Shown: positions 1 through 10,324, counted from the stretch's first letter. The stretch: DNA of 64,000 nucleotides from Pasteuria penetrans (GCF_900538055.1 NZ_UZAC03000003.1:1-64000); one strand, 5' to 3'. Translations and numbers: made by a program. Notes: generated by a model from the letters alone, not told the origin.

Positions 1-418
1 GGAGGATGATGGATTTTCTGGGATACCCGATGTATGATCTTGCCTGTACCCCCTCCCTACCCTCAGCAGGGATGATGGTAAGGGGGGTATAGGGCAGTAA
101 CCCCTTTGTGTTGTTGTCCTTTAGGATAGGACGAGCCAGATTTTGGGATGTTTCCCTGGGTAATCCTGGGGCGGGGGGGTGGGTGGCTTTCTTGTCCATT
201 GCGGTGTACATTGGAATCTGATTATGGGGTCTTTCTGTTCCCCCGGGGAATGGTTTTTGTTTCGGAAGGGCGTGGTTTCGTGTTTCCCCACAAACCCCCT
301 TTCTGAAATTGCGGGATTCCTAATTTAGAGTGGAAATTTTATCCACTGTGGTAGTTCTGTAAGGAGGTTTCTTGTTTGCCACAGGTGACAGTTCATTTGA
401 ATCAAGGGGGGATGGGGA
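1..418. other. non-coding leader region before spoIIIE
   Basis: I see no convincing gene in this stretch. It contains scattered G-runs and one purine-rich Shine-Dalgarno-like AAGGAGG near 361, but the short frames that follow it stop or run out of phase with spoIIIE. The ribosome binding site used by spoIIIE is the AAGGGGGGA at 404-412. Confidence 0.5.
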
Positions 419-2878
419 TTGTCCAGTAGAGGCAAGGGGAGAGTTGTGCCTCACCGGCAGCCAAAGAAGGACATTTTATTTTTTGTTTGCGGGATTTCCC
501 TGTTGACTATTTGTCTTATCACTATGGTCTCCTTGGGGGCTGTGGGTAGACTCCTGTATTTTTTTGTACGATTGATTCTGGGGGGATGGGGGTTTCTTCT
601 ACCCATGGCGGGTATCATTATTTCCCTCTATGTGTTAATGGAAAAACGATGGCCCCATCGCTGGTCCCAGCGTTGGGTAGGTATCAGTGTGATGGTATTT
701 TCTGGATTAGTTCTTAGGCACATCCTGGACATGAGGTCGATGATGATGCCCATACCGAATCAGGATGTATTCGATCATATTTGGTTTTCCCTGTTGGGGG
801 ATTTAGAGCAAGGAAATAGGACCCGATCCGAAGTGGGTTCCGGTATGGTGGGGGCTGGTAGTTATGCACTCCTCTATTTCCTTTTTGATGATACAGGGGC
901 GATTCTTACCCTTCTGGCAGCGTTCATTTGTGGATTAGCTCTTGTGATGGGTCCACCCAATTATTTGAATTGTTCAAATTATTTTCGTACCCTGTGGCAA
1001 CGGATCGGGGATTTCCCGTCGCACTGGATGATTTTGCGGTCCTTATGGAGGAGGGTAGCCGATTTTTCCTTCTGGCGGCGCGTTAGGCAGGTGAATACGG
1101 GAGCCCTGGATCGAGGGAATCGTCGTCCAGCGACACCCCTGCGTTCGGGGAGGATGGGTGGTATGAAACGTAGTTCCCATCCCGCACGAAATCGCCAGAA
1201 CCAGAATTCCCCCGGGGGGGGAGTATCCTCTCCTACTACGCTGCCTGTCATTCATGATTTTGCTGCACAAAAGTATCAGGATCAGCCTGATGATGGGGGA
1301 AGGGGGGAAAATGTTACCGCACGTCATGAGAGATCCTTTCCCTCTCTTTCCCCCCCTGTGGTGAATTCACTACCCTCCCCTCCTACGGTAGAATACGTTA
1401 TGCCATCCCTATCTTTACTACGGCGTACGAACCCACCCTCTGAATGTGAGAAGAAGGAGGTGGAACAGGAGGCTGTTGTACTGATAGATAAATTGCAGAG
1501 TTTTGGGATTCATGCCAATGTAGTCTCTGTGCATCGGGGTCCCTCGGTGACCCGTTATGCAATCCAGCCTGAGGCAGGTATCAAGGTGAGTAGGATTGCC
1601 AGTTTAGGGGATGATATGGCCCTGGCTTTGGCGGCACGCAGTCTAAGGATCGAGGCACCTATACCCGGTGAGTCGGCGATTGGGATTGAGGTTCCCAATA
1701 AGAAAACCTCACCGGTGGGATTGCGGGAGCTGTTAGATTGTCGTGCATTTCGGGAGAGTACTTCCTATTTAATGATTGCCCTAGGACGTGATGTTTCTGG
1801 TTCTCCTATTTTTGCTGATTTGGCCAAAATGCCTCACCTATTGGTAGCAGGTACCACGGGCTCGGGGAAGAGCGTGTGTATCAACGTTATTCTTGTTAGT
1901 CTCCTATATAGGGCACGCCCCGATGAACTGCGCTTGGTGTTGATTGATCCCAAGATGGTGGAGCTGAGCACCTACAATGACATTCCCCATCTTCTAGCCC
2001 CTGTAGTGACGGATGTGAAACAAGCGTCTGCTGCTCTCAAACAGGTGGTAGGTGAGATGGAGCGTCGGTATCAGTTGCTGAAGGAGGCAGGGGTACGCGA
2101 TATCTACGGTTACAATGAGGGGATCGTTTCGGAACATAGGGCTAAAGGGGAGGGAGAGAATCCCGTTGAGCCGCAGCCGCTTCCCTGGATTGTGGTTGTG
2201 GTGGATGAGTTGGCCGATTTGATGATGGTGGCTCCTGGTGAAGTGGAGGAATCGATTGGACGTTTGGCCCAAAAGGCACGTGCGGCCGGTATCCACCTCA
2301 TTCTGGCTACGCAGCGTCCGTCGGCTAATGTGATTACAGGTATCATCAAGGCTAACATCCCTACTCGTATAGCCTTCTCCGTTTCTTCCTCCGTGGACTC
2401 CCGGATCATTCTTGATACCACGGGGGCCGAACGACTTCTAGGAAAAGGGGATTCCCTTTATACGCCGGTGGGCTCTCGTAAACCTGTGCGTTTGCAGGGA
2501 GCCCTGGTGCAAGATGGGGAGGTCAGGGGTGTCGTGGAGCATGTGAAACGACAGCAAACGGCAGAGTATGAGGATGCCCTACTCCCCGAATCACTACAAA
2601 CACAGGTAGAGGAGGGGGAAGCATCTACCACGGTTCATCCTACCGATCCCTTGTTTGAGAATGCAGTCCGAATGGCGATTGAGGTAGGAAGTGTATCCAC
2701 AAGCATGCTACAGCGGCGCCTGCGGGTTGGTTTTTCCCGGGCGGGTCGTTTGATGGATATGTTGGAGGAACAGGGTGTGGTGGGTTCCTCGGAAGCGGGG
2801 GGAAAAGCACGCCCCGTTCGGATTACATGGGAGGACTGGGAACGTTATCATCAGGGCACTATGAAATCTTTATCATAG
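419..2878 (+). CDS. spoIIIE: DNA translocase SpoIIIE/FtsK
   Basis: An 819-residue FtsK/SpoIIIE-family motor that pumps double-stranded DNA across a septum; in spore formers SpoIIIE moves the chromosome into the forespore. Residues about 20-180 hold hydrophobic membrane segments, residues 190-330 are a basic, Pro/Ser-rich linker, and the motor follows: Walker A GTTGSGKSV, Walker B LVLIDPKMVEL, and the conserved IVVVVDELADLMM block. The last 65 residues are the winged-helix gamma domain (DPLFENAVRMA...RRLRVGFSRAGRLMD) that reads polar DNA motifs. Length matches the family. The start is TTG at 419, seven bases after an AAGGGGGGA site. In Bacillaceae this gene sits upstream of the nucleoside transporter and ymf cluster, as it does here. 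SpoIIIE is favoured over a second FtsK (SftA) by that context. Confidence 0.93.
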   Translation: MSSRGKGRVVPHRQPKKDILFFVCGISLLTICLITMVSLGAVGRLLYFFVRLILGGWGFLLPMAGIIISLYVLMEKRWPHRWSQRWVGISVMVFSGLVLRHILDMRSMMMPIPNQDVFDHIWFSLLGDLEQGNRTRSEVGSGMVGAGSYALLYFLFDDTGAILTLLAAFICGLALVMGPPNYLNCSNYFRTLWQRIGDFPSHWMILRSLWRRVADFSFWRRVRQVNTGALDRGNRRPATPLRSGRMGGMKRSSHPARNRQNQNSPGGGVSSPTTLPVIHDFAAQKYQDQPDDGGRGENVTARHERSFPSLSPPVVNSLPSPPTVEYVMPSLSLLRRTNPPSECEKKEVEQEAVVLIDKLQSFGIHANVVSVHRGPSVTRYAIQPEAGIKVSRIASLGDDMALALAARSLRIEAPIPGESAIGIEVPNKKTSPVGLRELLDCRAFRESTSYLMIALGRDVSGSPIFADLAKMPHLLVAGTTGSGKSVCINVILVSLLYRARPDELRLVLIDPKMVELSTYNDIPHLLAPVVTDVKQASAALKQVVGEMERRYQLLKEAGVRDIYGYNEGIVSEHRAKGEGENPVEPQPLPWIVVVVDELADLMMVAPGEVEESIGRLAQKARAAGIHLILATQRPSANVITGIIKANIPTRIAFSVSSSVDSRIILDTTGAERLLGKGDSLYTPVGSRKPVRLQGALVQDGEVRGVVEHVKRQQTAEYEDALLPESLQTQVEEGEASTTVHPTDPLFENAVRMAIEVGSVSTSMLQRRLRVGFSRAGRLMDMLEEQGVVGSSEAGGKARPVRITWEDWERYHQGTMKSLS

Positions 2879-2907
2879 GAAAATTTCCTCTGGTTTTATT
2901 TTCGTGG

Positions 2908-2941
2908 GTCCCTGCCCCTTTATGGGGGTGGGGGACTTTTT
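2908..2941 (+). terminator. Rho-independent terminator after spoIIIE
   Basis: A GC-rich stem (GTCCCTGCCCC paired with the GGGGGTGGGGGAC arm, with some G-T pairs) is followed by a run of six T residues, 30 bases after the spoIIIE stop codon. Confidence 0.7.
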
Positions 2942-4198
2942 TGTTTCCGTCCCCCTTTCATAGGAGATGATTCAACCCTCTCGCGTCGGGTAGGGCTGTG
3001 GTATTTCAGCCAACTTTTCCACAGAACCAACACGTACTACTCCCGCATTATGCGTCCCTCATTGCTCCGTCTTATCGTTTAACGGATAGCCAATGGGCGG
3101 GAAGTTTCCCTTACCCTCTCCCTGTATACTGGTCACCTGCTTGCATTTTTTTCGCATGCTATCGGGCCTTTCTGTACCTCTTCTTGACCTACTAGGCCAA
3201 GTAGTCGACCTAGTCCCCCCATATTGGATTGGACATTTTTGCTACCTCGGTGTAGTTCCCCATGCCTGGCCTCACATGTCCCCTTATCCAGGGAAGATAT
3301 TCCCGGGCGACATTCGTGGGGGTGGGGGACCGAGCGTAGTTCTAGAAGGAGTTCGAGTCGGTTCTTGGCTTACCGATCTGAGTTTATCCTGTCCCCAATT
3401 GCGGTATTCCCGGGGGGTTTCTTCCCCCATCTGACTTCGAGATTTCCACCATCTTTCTAACCCCTGGTAGTGCGAAAAGGAAACGGAACTGCAACCCGTT
3501 ATCGTTGTCCTTTTTGATTTTGGAGATCTGACAGAAAATAACCAGTGAGAGTAAAATTTCACTTACTAATTTTCTATAAAAAAGTAATTATATGCCATAG
3601 TTCATTATATTGGCAGTATGTACATAGATTGTCTATATTATTATTTATTATTAGAATTTTAATAATAAATTTTTACATATTACAACAATTGAATCGAAAA
3701 AATAGGCTAAATTTTCAGTTAAAAATACATACGCGGTTTCAAAAAAATCATGCCGATTCCATGATTTCATCTGGGATCGAAGTCATTGGGATGGGTCCAA
3801 AACCACAGGGGAACGCCATTACATGGGGTTATTTTCTATTCCTGTCTTGAAGAGCAAATCTCTCTCCAAGATAATACCCTATTTTTTACATCTATTCTAC
3901 TCGCCTCCCCTTCACAAACAGAAGGAAATAAGGTAGAGTGGACTCGCGGGTTGCGTTTTATGGAGTATATCTACTTTTCGAAAAAATTCGTTATTTTTGT
4001 AGGGAATCCGGGATAGATGAAATGATGAATCCTGGGGAGTGGGTGTTTATGAGACAATGTTCGTATATGATATGAGGAAACGTTGTGCGTTCCTGGACCT
4101 TCTACTGATGAATACTTTTTTCCTTGGCTACTCCTTTGAGTGGTAGTAAGGTACATAGTGATGCATGTTTATATTTTTTATGAGAGGACGATGATATT
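2942..4198. other. non-coding gap between spoIIIE and the panC-like gene
   Basis: About 1.25 kb with no coding region that I can support; the short frames here are overlapping and lack family motifs. It includes an AT-rich island at roughly 3560-3730. In related genomes a GntR-type regulator is often found after spoIIIE; I see no remnant of one. Confidence 0.5.
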
Positions 4199-5668
4199 AT
4201 GACTAAAAAGAAGAGAGAAAGAAAATTTTTCAAGGGATCCTCACATTCTAAGCTTCATGTGTTGCAGGCTACTTCAAAATCCAAAGTCAGTTCTCCACCG
4301 AAGACCTTCCCAAAGAGGGCTTTCTCCCATCCTGATTTGGAAGCCGTGGCAAGGACCCTCTGGGGGGAGGGGTGCTTCGACGTCGTGAGGGATCTGTTGT
4401 GTGTGATCTCCCTTGGTCCCGAAAAGGAGGAGGAGGTATGGGAGAGATTCCTTAGTACGGGTGGGTTGAACGTTCTATCAAGGGTCCATTCCCATTCGCC
4501 GAGCGTGAATGGGATAAGGGGCATTTCGAAATCCATTCGGGAGGATAGGAAGCGGCGTGGGACAGGGAAAGGGATTCATTCCCCCATGAGGGTATGCACC
4601 TCCCCCGGGGATTTGCATGCTATAAAACAATCCTGGATCGAGGAGGCAGGTAGACCTGTAAGAGTGGGTTTTGTTTCCACCATGGGTGCGTTGCATGCGG
4701 GTCATCGGTATCTGTTGAACCGGGCACGTCGGGAAAATGATCGTGTGGTGTTGTCTGTATTTGTTGATCCATTGCGGTTCTTTTGGGGGGATGGATACGA
4801 TTATTGTCGGCGTTATGAGAAAAGGGATCTAGAAATAGCTCGTCAGGAGGGCGTGGATCTCTTTTTTGTTCCCTCTAAGGAGGAATTACGAATTTCTCCC
4901 CTCTCCAAGCGTGTCAAGTTGGAGGATGTTTTAGGCGATTTATGTGGCATGGTTCGCCTTAGGTTTCTAGCGAGGGAAGTGGCTATTGTGTTTGCCCTGT
5001 GTCAACTCATTCGGCCCCATTCCCTCTACTTAGGGCGTAACGATGTACATCGGTTGATTTTGATACAGCGGTTGGTGAAGGATTTTCGTTTACCTCTCAA
5101 TGTGGTGGAAATGCCTATCGTGCGTGAGAGGGATGGATTGGTTTGTAATTCACGCAATGTCTACCTCACACCGGAGGAACGTAAGATAGTACCTGATTTG
5201 CATTGGTTTCTTTGGCATACCCTCGTGGAGATCTTTAAGGATCCGTCTCGTCGTTCGCCGTCTCGTCCCTCCTGGAATGAAAGTATGAATGAGTTTATTC
5301 TTGACCTGCGGCGCGAGCTAGAATCAGTGGACTTATCTCGGGAAGGATCGGAGTACATAGAAGAGGTTCTCCGGTATATGGCATGGGAGTTTGCCGAAGT
5401 ATGGGATAAGATGACATCGTCGATTGTGTTTGTGGAGTCCTTGGATTTGCGAACCTATCCCGATTTGCAGGTGCCTAAAAATTTATCGGTTCGTCCCCTC
5501 GTGTGTTCCGTGGCAATCCGAATTGGTTCTATGCGTTTAGTGGATCATATTTGGATTACGGAGGACGGTGTGGAGGATGGTATACTTTGCCCCTCCTCTC
5601 ACGCGGAGTGCGGATGGATGGTCTCATCACTAGCGGAAAGGTATTATCGAACTTGTGATGGTGTATGA
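4199..5668 (+). CDS. Divergent pantothenate synthetase-like protein with N-terminal extension
   Basis: Residues about 140-480 are homologous to pantothenate synthetase (PanC), which joins pantoate and beta-alanine using ATP. Recognisable pieces are the ATP-binding TMGALHAGH (HIGH-like) at about residue 160, a VFVDPLRF block, EGVDLFFVPS, MPIVRERDGL and NSRNVYLTPEER. However, several residues conserved in the family differ: VNPxQF reads VDPLRF, GxKDxQQ reads GRNDVHR so the catalytic lysine is Asn, the HFxGV block is lost, and SSRN reads NSRN. About 137 extra residues, basic and of unknown function, precede the domain. Total length is 489 against about 280 for ordinary PanC. panB and panD are not in the window. 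The reading frame is intact, so it is either a decayed or a repurposed paralogue. ATG at 4199 follows a weak GAGAGGA site. Confidence 0.72.
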   Translation: MTKKKRERKFFKGSSHSKLHVLQATSKSKVSSPPKTFPKRAFSHPDLEAVARTLWGEGCFDVVRDLLCVISLGPEKEEEVWERFLSTGGLNVLSRVHSHSPSVNGIRGISKSIREDRKRRGTGKGIHSPMRVCTSPGDLHAIKQSWIEEAGRPVRVGFVSTMGALHAGHRYLLNRARRENDRVVLSVFVDPLRFFWGDGYDYCRRYEKRDLEIARQEGVDLFFVPSKEELRISPLSKRVKLEDVLGDLCGMVRLRFLAREVAIVFALCQLIRPHSLYLGRNDVHRLILIQRLVKDFRLPLNVVEMPIVRERDGLVCNSRNVYLTPEERKIVPDLHWFLWHTLVEIFKDPSRRSPSRPSWNESMNEFILDLRRELESVDLSREGSEYIEEVLRYMAWEFAEVWDKMTSSIVFVESLDLRTYPDLQVPKNLSVRPLVCSVAIRIGSMRLVDHIWITEDGVEDGILCPSSHAECGWMVSSLAERYYRTCDGV

Positions 5669-7067
5669 CCTTGTTCACACCCCATCAAGAAAAGTGGTAT
5701 GGGAACAGGATGTTTGTGGGATACAATTTCCCCCGCTATCCTTCGTATGGAGTTCATTACAATCTACATACGGCTGCTGTTCTATCCTTCGTTCCCTGGT
5801 CGATTCCCAAACCTTATCGACTTGGGGATCCTCCTGATTTTTTGTAGGGTACTGCGGGATTTTGAAATTCTTGCCTTCTTAAAGGGTACCTTATTTATCT
5901 TTATAAAATATAGGAATGGGATGTATACCGGGTGTGGGGTCCAAGCCGTACGTGGTTTGGGTCGTTCGCCTGGACGTAAATGAATGATCTTCCCATACCC
6001 TTTTTTGGGGGGTCTTGGCCGCATATCGGACCTGAGGTTCAGTCTCGGGAGTGGGGATGGGCAACTCACCCTCTATCAGTGAATAAGGGGTTGTCGGTAT
6101 GAAAACAGAACTAAATTTCCCGAGGTCCCCTTTTTCGGACGAAGTGAAAATCATGAAAATAGAGAAATTAGGAATTACAAAATTAGATATAAAATGAGTT
6201 ATATCCTAGAGTCCATTGCCAACCGTTCATTCCCGGGAATCAGGTATTCCTGTGAGGATTCGGGAAACCTGGGACCCCCATCCAACTCATCCTTACAATC
6301 CAGGATTAGGAAAAAACCACCCAAGGATATTTCAGGTCCAAAGTTTGGCCAAGAGTCTTTTGGGGTGGTTACCCTCTACTTCTTCGCGGAAAGCGTACCC
6401 CCCCTGTATTCATTCGTATTCCCTGTTTATGGGTCTGAGTAGGCCTCGGCTTTTGATTGGGAAGAGAGGGAATGGAATTCCCCCGACAAGGAGGGTTCCC
6501 GGGGAATGTTTTTATCCCTAAAAGGTTTTTTTTAAAAATTATCGAAATATGGGGATTTCGATTTTGTAGGGTAAGCAAGTTCCTTTTGGTATCTTCCAGG
6601 GAAATTGTACAATCATTGCGGAAATTCTGTCGTGGTTTTACTCGGGGATGGCTACTACCTCCTTTATAAGAGGGGCTTTTTTTATTTTCACCTTATGGTA
6701 TATTTTGTATACAGATAGGATGGGTGTAGCCCAGAGGGGATATTCCCTGCGGGGGAAGGCTATATGCCCATTTTGGGTGGATGCCCCGGCCTCCCATGTG
6801 TTCTTAGTTCTACGGTTGTACGCTGGTCATCCTATGATCCTAGGAGAGTGTATATAAAGAAATTTTTATTTTATAAATTGTTGCTAGTATTGTTTTTTCC
6901 ATAGGATTGGGCAACCATAGGGACAAATGAGCCTGTGTTTTTCAAGTGTACAGTGGTGACCATCCTATGCGTATGTTGTTATAGTAAACAAAAAATATTA
7001 TAAAAAATAAAAATATTATACACTAACCTAGTTTAAATAGAATGGAGAAGAGGAAAGGGTGGTACGA
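5669..7067. other. non-coding gap with repeat copy
   Basis: About 1.4 kb without a supportable gene. It carries one copy of an inverted dispersed repeat (about 6050-6330, listed separately) and ends in an AT-rich island at 6860-7030 just ahead of the first lipoprotein gene. Confidence 0.5.
6050..6330 (+). repeat. dispersed repeat R1, copy 1
   Basis: The reverse complement of this stretch closely resembles 17690-17930. Shared blocks include GGCAATGGACTCT, ATAACTCAT, TATCTAATTTTGT, GATTTTCACTTCGTCCG, GGGAAATTT(A/G)GTTCTGTTTTC and GGTTTCCCGAATC. Both copies lack an intact reading frame. The element could be a MITE-like insertion or the ruin of a larger mobile element. Confidence 0.65.
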
Positions 7068-8222
7068 ATGGGTAAACGTAGGGGATGGATGATGGGGTTT
7101 GGGGTGTTGGGTCTTGCCTCGGCCATGCTCAGTTTGACAGGGTGCAACGATGGTACAGACAAGGGTAGTACAGATAAGACAACTACTAGTGGGGCCGCGA
7201 CAGATCAGAAATTCCGATTGGGATTGGCTCTGGACGAGGGGGGAAGAAATGATGCTTCTTTCAATCAAACAGCTGTAGAGACGGTGAATGGGTTGGAAAA
7301 GGAAGGGAAATTGACTCCATGGATCGCTGATTCGACAAAGGATTCTGAATATGAAATGAATATGGAAAAAATCGCACAGCAGAAACCCAATCTTATCGTG
7401 GCTATGGGTTTCAAATTAGAGGATGCGGTTGGTACCATGTCGAGGAAGTATCCCGACCGACGTTTTGTGATCATTGATAGTGACATGAAAAAACAGCCAC
7501 CCACCAATGTAGCGGCTTGTTTATTTGGTGATCATGAAGGGGCTTTTTTAGCGGGGTTAACGGCGGGTTTTGCTTCTAAAACAAATAAGATTGCTTTCCT
7601 CGGTGGGATCAAATCCCCCTTAATGGATAAGGGTCAAGGGGGGTATGAGGCAGGAGCGAAATTAGCTTCAGCAATCAAAGGAAATAATGTAGAGGTTACC
7701 TCGGTTTATGCGAATAGTTTTAGTAATGAGAATGTGGGGTACTCGTCAGCGCAAAGTCTCTTCTCCGGAGGGAATGATGTAATTTATCATTTCGCTGGTA
7801 AGGTCGGCAAGGGAATGTTTAGGGCTGCTAAGGGTGCCAGGGGTGATGGCAGGGAACATTGGGTCATTGGTACGGATAAGGACCAGTACGCGGAGGCTCC
7901 CGATCACATTCTAGGTTCTGTGATCAAGAAAACGGATGTGGTCATCAAAGATACCATCAATAGGGTGGGGAGAGGGGATGAAAGTCTCTTTGGTAAGGTC
8001 AACTACTATAGTTTGAAGGATGCAGCGATCGACTTTAAGGAGGATTATGGTTCGAAGTTGGATTCAGAAAAAGCGAATAATTTAAAAAATATTTTGGAAA
8101 TTACGAAAAAATCGATTGCAGAAGGGAAGATTTCGATACCTGATACACCAGATGCGGTCCGTACATGGAAGGTACCTGTTGATACTCTCGAAGCTTTGAA
8201 AAAGAAGGTAGGGGCCTCTTAG
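7068..8222 (+). CDS. BMP-family nucleoside-binding lipoprotein, copy 1
   Basis: A 384-residue substrate-binding lipoprotein of the BMP/PnrA (Med-like) family, predicted to capture nucleosides outside the membrane for an ABC importer. A short basic N-terminus, hydrophobic stretch and LTGC lipobox end at about residue 26, followed by a Thr/Ser/Lys-rich tether. Family blocks: GLALDEGGRNDASFNQ, VIDSDM, GAFLAGLTAGF, KIAFLGGI, IYHFAGKVGKGMFRAAK and WVIGTDKDQ. ATG at 7068 is preferred (AGGAAAGGG eight bases upstream); GTG at 7059 is possible. It is the first of three tandem paralogues, with a terminator directly behind it, upstream of the ATPase and permease genes of the same transporter class. Confidence 0.88.
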   Translation: MGKRRGWMMGFGVLGLASAMLSLTGCNDGTDKGSTDKTTTSGAATDQKFRLGLALDEGGRNDASFNQTAVETVNGLEKEGKLTPWIADSTKDSEYEMNMEKIAQQKPNLIVAMGFKLEDAVGTMSRKYPDRRFVIIDSDMKKQPPTNVAACLFGDHEGAFLAGLTAGFASKTNKIAFLGGIKSPLMDKGQGGYEAGAKLASAIKGNNVEVTSVYANSFSNENVGYSSAQSLFSGGNDVIYHFAGKVGKGMFRAAKGARGDGREHWVIGTDKDQYAEAPDHILGSVIKKTDVVIKDTINRVGRGDESLFGKVNYYSLKDAAIDFKEDYGSKLDSEKANNLKNILEITKKSIAEGKISIPDTPDAVRTWKVPVDTLEALKKKVGAS

Positions 8223-8258
8223 GGAATGGTGACGGGAAATCGAATGAAACAATGGGTA

Positions 8259-8295
8259 GGGCGATGGGGTATTGTATCCATTGTCCTGCTTTTTT
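8259..8295 (+). terminator. terminator after lipoprotein copy 1
   Basis: Nine-pair stem GGGCGATGG / CCATTGTCC (two G-T pairs) with a ten-base loop, then TGC and six T residues. A related hairpin follows copy 2 at 9897-9928. Confidence 0.65.
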
Positions 8296-8361
8296 CGTGT
8301 TGATTTTCTCCGTACCTTTGGATATGGATGGTTTGTTCATGCATGGTACTATATTTTTTCC

Positions 8362-8390
8362 TTCACAAATGGGCATAGATGAGATAGAAT
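8362..8390 (+). promoter_or_regulatory. sigma-A-type promoter upstream of lipoprotein copy 2
   Basis: TTCACA, 17-base spacer, TAGAAT. The same pair of hexamers with the same spacer occurs at 9993-10021 ahead of copy 3, which supports it as functional. It implies a transcribed leader of about 350 bases before the copy 2 start. Confidence 0.6.
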
Positions 8391-8748
8391 ACCAATAGGT
8401 TTTCTCTTTCAAATTTTTTTATAGAATGGGGTCATCCATCTGTGGGGATGGGTTGCGAATGGTTTCATGTAGGATTTCCCTGGGTGGATTTGATGGGTTC
8501 TCTGGATCGGGTGTGGTCCAAGGGAAGATATGGGCCCGTGATCCAACAAGGGACGATTGTGTGCTCCTCCTCCATAGGGGGTTCAACGATTTTCCCAATC
8601 TATAGGATTGTATAGAATGTGATATCACTTATACCAAACACTATTGATAAATTTTATTTTTATGATGAATGAGTTTCCTGACGATAGGGTCATCCATTTC
8701 AGAGGCGCTTATCATGGTATGGGATGGGGAATGGGAGGGGATAAAAAG

Positions 8749-9864
8749 ATGAGTTACGAGCGAGGAAAATGGAAGACATGGTTGGGCGTAGTCTGTCTTA
8801 CCCTGGTGATGATTGGGATGGCCGGATGCTACAATGATAGGGATAAGGAAACAAAAAAGGGGGGGGGAGATTTCCTGATAGGTTTGGCTCTGGACTCGGG
8901 AGGGCGGAATGATGGTTCTTTCAACCAGCTCGCTTACGAAACTGTGGACAGATGGAAGAAAGAGGGGAAGCTAGATTATAGGATTTCTGATCCGGCTAAA
9001 GATTCCGATTTCTCGGCCAATATGAGGAGACTTATGCAGGGGAATCCCAAGTTCATTATAGGTATGGGTTCCCAACTAGAAGAATCCCTTCGTGGGTCAG
9101 CGAGGGAACGTCCTGATATCCGGTTTATGTTGGTGGATAGTGACATGGACCAAAATCCCCCCCCCAATGTAGCGGCCTGTTTCTTTAAGGATCATGAGGG
9201 TGCCTTCCTAGCAGGAATAGTGGCAGGTCTTGCTACGGACGCAAACAAGGTTTCTTTTATAGGCGGTATACGGTCTGCCGTTATCAGTCGCTTTGAAGTA
9301 GGGTTTAAGGCAGGCGTGAGGGCGGCCTCTCAGATCAGGGGTATACCTATAGGGGTCCAGGTTGTCTATGCGAACAGCTTCAACGATGAAAGTCAGGGTT
9401 ACTCATTGGCAAGAATGTTATTCGCCCAAGGAAATGATGTCATTTATCATGCTGCTGCTAAAGTGAGTAAGGGGATATGTAGGGCTGCCAAGGAGGCAGG
9501 TGGAAAACATTGGGTGATCGGGACGGACAAGGATCAGTTGAAAGAAGCTCCTGATCATATTCTAGGGTCTGTTCTCAAGAGGACGGATGCAGTCATGGAG
9601 GATATGGTGAACAAGGTGAGAAACAACGATGTTTCTTCCTTTGGTAAGGTTAGTTACTACGGTGTTGGGATGGCAATTGATTTTAAGGGGGATTATGCTT
9701 CGAAATTAGGTGCTGGGAAAGCTAAAAAATTGGATTTGATCTTGGAAGTGGCCAGAAAATATGTTCAGGGGGTACCCGATACACCGGAGAAGGAAAGAAC
9801 ATGGTCCGTGCCCACCGATTTTATGGAGGCCGCTCAGAAAATATGGGGTCCTTCGGGGAGATAA
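8749..9864 (+). CDS. BMP-family nucleoside-binding lipoprotein, copy 2
   Basis: A 371-residue paralogue of the preceding lipoprotein with the same block order: GLALDSGGRNDGSFNQ, LVDSDMDQNPPPNVAACFF, GAFLAGIVAGL, KVSFIGGI, VIYHAAAKVSKGICRAAK, WVIGTDKDQ and GSVLKRTD. A signal peptide ending in the lipobox MAGC is seen only if translation starts at ATG 8749 (GGGAGGGGAT eight bases upstream); the frame stays open to TTG 8644, but that would place charged residues ahead of the signal. It lies between its own promoter and terminator, so it appears to be transcribed separately from its neighbours. Which nucleoside it binds cannot be told from the sequence. Confidence 0.88.
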   Translation: MSYERGKWKTWLGVVCLTLVMIGMAGCYNDRDKETKKGGGDFLIGLALDSGGRNDGSFNQLAYETVDRWKKEGKLDYRISDPAKDSDFSANMRRLMQGNPKFIIGMGSQLEESLRGSARERPDIRFMLVDSDMDQNPPPNVAACFFKDHEGAFLAGIVAGLATDANKVSFIGGIRSAVISRFEVGFKAGVRAASQIRGIPIGVQVVYANSFNDESQGYSLARMLFAQGNDVIYHAAAKVSKGICRAAKEAGGKHWVIGTDKDQLKEAPDHILGSVLKRTDAVMEDMVNKVRNNDVSSFGKVSYYGVGMAIDFKGDYASKLGAGKAKKLDLILEVARKYVQGVPDTPEKERTWSVPTDFMEAAQKIWGPSGR

Positions 9865-9896
9865 ATGAAAAGGGTGGCAGACATAGGAGGAAAAGG

Positions 9897-9928
9897 GGGC
9901 AATGGATTTCTCATCTGTTGTCCTTTTT
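9897..9928 (+). terminator. terminator after lipoprotein copy 2
   Basis: Stem GGGCAATGG / CTGTTGTCC with wobble pairs, followed by five T residues, 33 bases after the stop. It resembles the hairpin after copy 1, as expected if the duplication unit included the terminator. Confidence 0.6.
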
Positions 9929-9992
9929 CGACGAATACAGGTATCCTGGTAGATTGTTATGGATCGGGATTAGTATGATAGGGCATTTTTTC

Positions 9993-10021
9993 TTCACAAA
10001 TTGAGATGATTACGATAGAAT
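9993..10021 (+). promoter_or_regulatory. sigma-A-type promoter upstream of lipoprotein copy 3
   Basis: TTCACA, 17-base spacer, TAGAAT, matching the promoter ahead of copy 2; the bases just before it (TTTTTTC) are also shared. The leader to the ATG at 10325 is about 300 bases and differs from the copy 2 leader. Confidence 0.6.
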
Positions 10022-10324
10022 GAGCATGTGTCCTAGGGTCGTTGTTGTTTTCGACTCTATGGAATAGTGAGTCATCGTGTAGTGGGTTGTTTTACATTCA
10101 TAGGGGACTCTGGTTTGGGCGGAAGTCTCCTTTACATTTACAGGTTTTGCACACATAGTGATTCGTTATGTGTCCCTTGCACAGCGAAATCACAAGAATG
10201 TTCCTGGGTGTTAGGAATTCCCTCCTATCTTCCTTCCTGTGGGATAGAATGGTGACCTTTCCGCCCGCGTGCAATGTCTCGTCATCGTAATCCATAGATC
10301 AAGGGAGAAAAAGGCGATCATAGG

